The notes under the pieces: model-generated | Seen by the model: only the letters and a program-made list of their open reading frames with translations | Told to the model about the DNA's origin: nothing | Databases searched by the model: none | Part shown: one piece after another, positions 4,101-6,507 of the stretch | How the letters are laid out: the number at the start of each line of letters is the position of its first letter | Position numbering within the stretch: position 1 is the stretch's first letter | Program-made: the position numbers and the translations under genes | NCBI GenBank assembly: GCA_009921765.1 | Contig: RFXC01000225.1 | Coordinates: 1-6,507 of the forward strand | Source of the DNA: Betaproteobacteria bacterium | GTDB lineage: Bacteria; Pseudomonadota; Gammaproteobacteria; Burkholderiales; Burkholderiaceae | DNA: 6,507 bases | Reading direction: 5' to 3'

Positions 4101-6507
4101 TCTGTGCCGACACCGACACCGTGCCGTAGGGCTGCGTCAGCAGTACCGTGTCGGGCAGCGTCACATCGACATACTTGGCGGTAATGTGGGCCGACGAGAT
4201 CAACCCCGCGTTGAAAGCCTGGCTGCCGAAGTTCACCGTCAGGCTGTCGCCTGCGACCGGCAGATTGGCCCCTGAGGTGGGCAATTGAACGCGAACGATT
4301 GTCCCCGCGGCGACCGTCGAGCCCAATGCCGCAGTCTCGGACAGATACAGCACATTGTCAGTCGTGCCACCGCTTGCGTGCGTCGCCGAATTGATGTCGT
4401 AGACGGCCTCGCCGATACCGCTGACATCGCTGCTGTTGGCGGCGCCGGACGCTGTCCAGAGGGAATTGTTGATCGTCGGCGCAGAGGGTCGGATGAAGTT
4501 GATCGCGACATTCTGCGAGGCGCTGGAGGCGCCTTCCAATCTGACCGATACCGCGATCGTCTCGGTGGTGTTGTCAGGGGTTTCAGCCTGAAGAACCGCC
4601 GTGGGAACGTTGACTGCAGCCGTACCGGCAGTCACGTCCGCCGCCGTGATCAGATAGTTCAGCGTTTGCGCGCCCCAGCTCACCACCAGCACCTGGCCGG
4701 CCACCGCTCCGGTACCGGCGAGCGACACATTGACGGTGGTACCACCGTCGCTTTGTGCTTCGGCGGCATTGAGCAGACTGCCTGAAGCCGCCTCGGGAAT
4801 GCTGGCGATCGAGGGGGGGGCGATGATCGTCAGTTCAAGGGTGCTGAGGTCACTGCGCGTGACCGTGGTGCCGCCGCTCGCAACCGACGTGCTCGCCTCG
4901 ATGTTGTAGGTAGTGCCCGCCAACAGGTTGGCTGCGGCGCCGACAGCCAGGGTCCAGGCGCCGGTCGTCGCGTTATAGGTGAGACCCGCGGGCGTGCTGC
5001 TACCGCCAACGGTCAGCGCAGTGCTCGACAGAGTGGTCGTGCCTGCGCTGTCCTTGATTGCAATGTTCAGAACATCACCGGTTTCCAGCGAGCGGAAACT
5101 GGTCAGACTGGCGATATCGTTGATTACGCCCGGGGTCTTCCAGGTCAGCACCAGGTTGTTGCTGCTGGCAGCCACCGTGAACGGCGCCGCGCTGTACCCG
5201 GTGGCTGCAACCAGCGCCGCGGCAAGCTCAGCCACCGTGGGGCTGGAATCCAGCGCCGCAGTCACAAGACTCGTGCCGCCCACCGCCAGCGTCACCCTCT
5301 GGTTGGCGCCGAGCGCATTGGCAAGATTGCTGAGCGTCTGAACTTCGGCTGTACCGCTCGTACCCGCAGTGGTCTCGGCGGCGGTCGACACAACCTTCTT
5401 CAAGGCCGAACCGGTGAGCGTAGGCGTGGTGGTGCCCGCGGTTTGCGAGACCACCGTCGGTACATCGGGTGGCGCCACGTTGATCGCCAGGCCGTTGTCG
5501 AGGTCATAGCCGATGTTGCCTGCTGCATCGCTTACCCGGGCAGCGATCGAGTATGAGCCGCCGTGGTTGAGCGCGCGTGCCGCCGCGTCGGTTAACGTGA
5601 TGCTCCAGGTATTGCTGCCCGCGCCCGCCAGCACGGTGGCCGTGTAATCCACCCGGTTCAAGGTGACGGTCACCGTTTGTCCGGCTGGCGCATCGGTTGT
5701 GCCGCTGATCACCGGCAGCGTTGTGACGCTTGAATTGAGCGTGTAGCTCGTTGCGTCAAATCCGCGCTCGGCCAGATCGAAGGTGCCGCTACCGGTCGCA
5801 CTCACCGAGTCTCCGGACACACTGGTCACGGAAATCACCGCCGCGGTGGTGTCGATCACCAAATCCTGCGTGGCAGTGACCCGCGTGCCACTGGGCGATC
5901 GAACGCTCGCGACGACGGCATTGCTGCCATTGACATTCGGACTGAAGAAACCCGATACCGGCGTTGCGGTGCCGGTATCGAGCGTCCAATTGCCGCCGCT
6001 GTCTGGTGTGACGGTGTAGGTGGCATCGCCGAAGCTCACGGTGACGGGCGTCGTACCGAGCGAGCTGGTGCCTGTGATGAGCGGTGTGGTGTCGTTGGTG
6101 AGATTGTCGGGGTCACTGGTGATCGCGATGCTTGCAACGACCAACTGGACGGTGAGTTCGTTGGCCGTGGTGTCGCTTGCGAAATTGCCTGCCGTATCGG
6201 TTGAGGTGGCGGTTACCGAGTAGCTCTGACCATCGACCAGCACCGGCGCGGTGCCGCTGGCAGGCGTTGCAGTAGCAAGATCAAGTGACCACTGACCTGA
6301 GCTGTCGGCAGTGACCGAGTAGGTGGCGGTACCGATGCTGACTGTCAACGCCTGACTGGCCACTGCGGTGCCGACGATCGTGGGCAAAACGGTCGCTACC
6401 GTTGCTGCGGTGACTGTCGGTGCGGTCGGTGCGACGGTATCAAGCGAGAACCCGCCCGCCGCCGCTGTCCCGGTGTTGCCGCTGGCATCCGTAATCGAGG
6501 TGCTGGT
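1..6507 (-). CDS. Internal fragment of a giant Ig-like / FG-GAP (integrin-alpha-like) / RTX repeat surface protein, open at both ends
   Basis: Seen: the minus-strand frame whose codons pair with plus-strand triplets starting at position 1 has no stop in 2169 codons. It carries recognisable domains from edge to edge, so this is the middle of one gene. In N-to-C order (fragment residue numbers) there are bacterial Ig-like domains (1-562), an Ig-like pair (563-830), a seven-repeat FG-GAP propeller (831-1309), RTX nonapeptides (1332-1367), an RTX-linked beta region (1368-1528), a second Ig-like pair (1529-1799) and a second FG-GAP propeller (1800-2169, cut). The chain is rich in Thr, Ser, Ala, Gly, Val and Asp, has about 20 lysines, few methionines and no cysteine. 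No transmembrane segment or signal peptide lies in the window. Known: proteins of this build are usually type I-secreted (ABC/HlyD/TolC) adhesins of Gram-negative bacteria, with the export signal at the far C-terminus. Inferred: a calcium-dependent surface or matrix adhesin. Ligand, full length and secretion genes cannot be seen. Databases may name such genes 'integrin alpha', 'beta strand repeat-containing protein' or 'Ig-like domain-containing protein'. Confidence 0.96.
1111..1578 (-). other. Ig-like domain B, copy 2 (residues 1644-1799)
   Basis: 156 residues with TAPIISSTAWSSSG, DNTLYFSE, WVRVQIPTAG, VAGDSVVINWGSQ, ITNKYVDLLVP, WGTVNVSAQVVSAAG and the exit FDLPLV. Each landmark has a clear equivalent in copy 1 (4485-4018). 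The exit again runs into a propeller strand (YGFRING), which supports a fixed Ig B-propeller junction. Confidence 0.72.
1579..1923 (-). other. Ig-like domain A, copy 2 (residues 1529-1643)
   Basis: 115 residues: PPAIATGLNELPGGLTLSEA, QSAGGTTLRISLLGTGAASG, DTLRLTYGSQTFNATVSSSD, then VNAQVLLIRGGTTLSSSDPT. It aligns with copy 1 through the EAQSxGGTTxxxSLxGTGAxxG core and the YGSQTFN against WGAQTLN strand. Three residues longer than copy 1. Confidence 0.75.
1924..2406 (-). other. RTX-associated beta-rich region (residues 1368-1528)
   Basis: About 160 residues that follow the RTX units. Landmarks are VDGGSGLDTLRPAANLDLTQ, IERIDLVSANLELRVNAREV, INLTGRDN, LLVDGDANDLLVLGGNW, RTYKVLQSG and the ending AQVLVDDRIQLSM. 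The order 'DGGSG-DTL - LDLT - IE-IDL - L-L---DV--L - VDGD--D-V-L-G-W - Y-V-----A-LLVD--' is a recurring companion of FG-GAP and RTX blocks in very large proteobacterial repeat proteins. I know the pattern but not a firm family name. GGSGLD and DGDANDLL look like further degenerate calcium turns. It probably caps the RTX roll before the next Ig domain. Confidence 0.7.
2407..2514 (-). repeat. Four tandem RTX calcium-binding nonapeptides (residues 1332-1367)
   Basis: In register, the nine-residue units are GTTGANQII (degenerate), GGDGNDTLI, GSGGADVLY and GGRGDDSFV. The consensus GGxGxDxLx is the haemolysin-type calcium-binding repeat, which forms a parallel beta-roll and folds when the protein meets external calcium after type I secretion. 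The block follows directly on propeller 1 after the short linker QSMVFQAGNGDVIGISSADT (2580-2521). It lies in the interior of the chain, with at least 800 more residues after it. Confidence 0.93.
2581..4017 (-). repeat. FG-GAP (integrin-alpha-type) beta-propeller 1 with seven calcium-loop repeats (residues 831-1309)
   Basis: Seven repeats, each with a DxNxDGxxD calcium loop followed by two or three hydrophobic residues, and about 30 residues later an outer strand of the type Y/V-V-x-Y/F-G. Loops are at 3913-3939 (DFNGDGYDD), 3694-3720 (DTNGDGLAD), 3472-3498 (DVNADGFDD), 3250-3276 (DLNGDGFDD), 3046-3072 (DVNGDGLVD), 2878-2904 (DFNGDGLGD) and 2668-2694 (DVNGDGLAD). Spacing is 73, 74, 74, 68, 56 and 70 residues. 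Known: seven FG-GAP repeats make the seven-bladed propeller of integrin alpha subunits, with calcium held by the Asp/Asn loop. Inferred: this is one complete propeller, the probable binding head of the supermodule. Blade 3 has Ala for the usual Gly (VNADG). Blades 5 and 6 are shorter. Confidence 0.92.
4018..4485 (-). other. Ig-like domain B, copy 1 (residues 675-830)
   Basis: 156 residues, exactly the length of copy 2. Shared landmarks with copy 2 are SAPTINNSLWTASG, DNVLYLSE, VRVQLPTSG, VAGDSLTVNFGSQ, ITAKYVDV, YGTVSVSAQIVSAA and the exit WDLPL. The exit sequence leads straight into YGFAING, the first outer strand of the propeller, so the domain seems to be a fixed adaptor that presents the propeller. 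I do not recognise a named family for the first 50 or so residues; the rest has the Ig-like strand pattern. Confidence 0.7.
4486..4821 (-). other. Ig-like domain A, copy 1 (residues 563-674)
   Basis: 112 residues starting PPSIASIPEA, then LLNAAEAQSDGGTTVNVSLA, GQVLVVSWGAQTLNYLIT and TIAVSVRLEGASSASQNVAI. The N-terminal 'I-PEA-x-x-G-x-LNAAEA-x-SDGGT' signature is typical of Ig-like repeats in large proteobacterial surface proteins, where it precedes a 'G-x-x-AGD-x-L-x-V-x-WG-x-Q' strand pair. Its partner in copy 2 lies at 1923-1579. Role inferred: spacer ahead of the propeller head. Confidence 0.75.
4813..4820 (-). repeat. Eight-base homopolymer (G8 on plus, C8 in the coding strand)
   Basis: A run of eight identical bases codes for the end of Ala and a Pro-Pro pair in the hinge between Ig-like domain 4 and Ig-like domain A. 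The frame is intact on both sides as given. Poly-C or poly-G runs in surface-protein genes can slip and switch expression. Eight bases is near the short end for that, so a switching role is only a possibility. Confidence 0.9.
4822..5472 (-). other. Bacterial Ig-like domain 4, split by an inserted domain (residues 346-562)
   Basis: The first strand (VPTVVSQTAGTTTPTLTGSA) and the remainder (LETGDVLNIAIKD, GLTYNATTGAWTLAVGAAAN, LLAGTTYNIEASTSVASGG) together make one ordinary Ig-like domain of about 110 residues. About 105 residues lie between the first and second strands. In uninterrupted relatives the TPTLTGSA strand is followed almost at once by the LxxGDxLxVxV strand, so the interruption is clear. 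The domain ends at an LELTII strand before the supermodule begins. Confidence 0.7.
5086..5403 (-). other. Inserted alpha/beta domain inside Ig-like domain 4 (residues 369-474)
   Basis: About 105 residues between TPTLTGSA and LETGDVL. A low-complexity Thr/Ala lead-in (TAAETTAGTSGTAEV) is followed by VTLAVGGTSLVTAALD, a helix-prone SPTVAELAAALVAATGYS, then FTVAASSNNLVLTWKTPG. A strand, then a helix of the 'VAELAAAL' type, then a strand with NxLxLT resembles the small hook-IN-like or beta-grasp units found in repetitive adhesins and flagellar hook proteins. That family match is inference from pattern. The helix is unusual in an otherwise all-beta chain. Function unknown. Confidence 0.5.
5473..5844 (-). 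other. Bacterial Ig-like domain 3, long form (residues 222-345)
   Basis: About 124 residues. It opens with a beta segment (ISVTSVSGDSVSATGSGTFD, then YTLNSS), followed by the Ig-like core TTLPVISGTTDAPAGQTVTV, NTWSITL and the closing YSIAARVSDAAGNIGYD. The core matches the Big family seen in RTX adhesins. The extra N-terminal 35 or so residues are an extended linker or additional strands. The following AINVAPPDVPTVV segment is the hinge into domain 4. Confidence 0.75.
5845..6141 (-). other. Bacterial Ig-like domain 2 (residues 123-221)
   Basis: About 99 residues, paralogous to domain 1. It has a TTPLITGTSS strand, then DATYTVTPDSGGNWTLDTG, then a less regular C-terminal half in which the usual D-x-AGN closing motif is replaced by VVASVRSPSGTRVTATQDLV before the DTTA hinge. 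The missing calcium-style DxAGN end sets it apart from domains 1 and 3. Probably a spacer domain in the stalk. Confidence 0.75.
6142..6426 (-). other. Bacterial Ig-like domain 1 (residues 28-122)
   Basis: About 95 residues with the standard order of a tandem bacterial Ig-like (Big) domain: an opening PT-x-T-x-x-x-x-x-x-x-x-LPTIVGTA strand, a central VSIGTATYSVTADSSGQWSL block and a closing YSVTATSTDTAGN strand. Its middle matches domain 2 closely (TATYSVTADSSGQWSLD here, DATYTVTPDSGGNWTLD there), so the two are neighbouring repeats. The expected role is as a rigid stalk unit outside the cell. Boundaries are good to within a few residues. Confidence 0.8.
6427..6507 (-). other. C-terminal end of an Ig-like domain, cut by the window edge
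   Basis: Residues 1-27 contain the closing strands TDASGNTG and FSLDTVAP. The D-x-x-GN-x-x pattern followed by an L/ID-T-xAP linker is the usual end of a bacterial Ig-like domain and the hinge into the next one. It shows that the row of Ig-like domains continues upstream of the window. Confidence 0.75.

Larger units (their letters stand above)
1924..4821 (-). repeat. Supermodule copy 1: Ig A - Ig B - FG-GAP propeller - RTX - beta region (residues 563-1528)
   Basis: 966 residues forming one complete unit that begins again at position 1923. Matching landmarks in the two copies keep an almost constant offset: GGTT in Ig A, 2892 bases; GTVSVSAQIVSA against GTVNVSAQVVSA in Ig B, 2916; the first DxNGDGYDD of each propeller, 2916. 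Protein identity is high in Ig B and at the start of the propeller (GKPGLQNVELS against GKPGLNTVELS) and falls later. The pattern indicates duplication of the whole unit followed by divergence, rather than independent addition of domains. Confidence 0.85.

Noticed and set aside
4285..4785. Plus-strand open frame of about 166 codons
   Set aside because: Antisense to Ig-like domains A and B of copy 1. Arg-rich and featureless, as expected for a shadow frame.
4813..4820. G8 run as a sequencing error that breaks a pseudogene
   Set aside because: The same frame carries clear domains on both sides of the run (Ig-like domain 4 before, Ig A after), so the length as given keeps the gene intact.
1..6507. 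CRISPR array or other DNA-level repeat array, suggested by the recurring gtcgcc-gttga-gtcgcc segments
   Set aside because: Their spacing is irregular (168-222 bases), they are coding, and they vary at synonymous and replacement sites. They encode FG-GAP calcium loops.

Overview
The whole window is the inside of one very large gene on the minus strand. Read in triplets from position 6507 down to 1, the frame is open for all 2169 codons, with no stop. Neither the start nor the end of the gene is present. The gene enters beyond 6507 (N-terminal side) and leaves below position 1 (C-terminal side). The DNA is visibly GC-rich with strong G/C third positions. The product looks like a secreted or surface-bound, calcium-dependent, repetitive protein of a GC-rich Gram-negative bacterium. 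A beta-proteobacterium of the Burkholderiales type is my guess from style and composition, not something the window proves.

Layout from N to C (descending coordinates): the end of one Ig-like domain (6507-6427); a row of bacterial Ig-like beta-sandwich domains (6426-4822), the last of which is split by an inserted domain of about 105 residues (5403-5086); then a supermodule made of Ig-like domain A (4821-4486), Ig-like domain B (4485-4018), a seven-repeat FG-GAP/integrin-alpha-type beta-propeller (4017-2581), four RTX calcium-binding nonapeptides (2514-2407) and an RTX-associated beta region (2406-1924). The supermodule then starts again: Ig A' (1923-1579), Ig B' (1578-1111) and a second FG-GAP propeller (1110-1) that is cut at its sixth repeat by the window edge.

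The predicted role is a type I-secreted giant adhesin or matrix protein: Ig-like domains form a stalk, calcium-loaded FG-GAP propellers act as likely ligand- or sugar-facing heads, and RTX repeats fold on reaching external calcium. The fragment contains no cysteine, which fits such substrates. The most notable observation is the tandem duplication of a roughly 970-residue Ig-Ig-propeller-RTX unit, with an RTX block in the interior of the chain. No RNA gene, insertion sequence, CRISPR array, promoter or terminator was seen, and no part of the window is intergenic.
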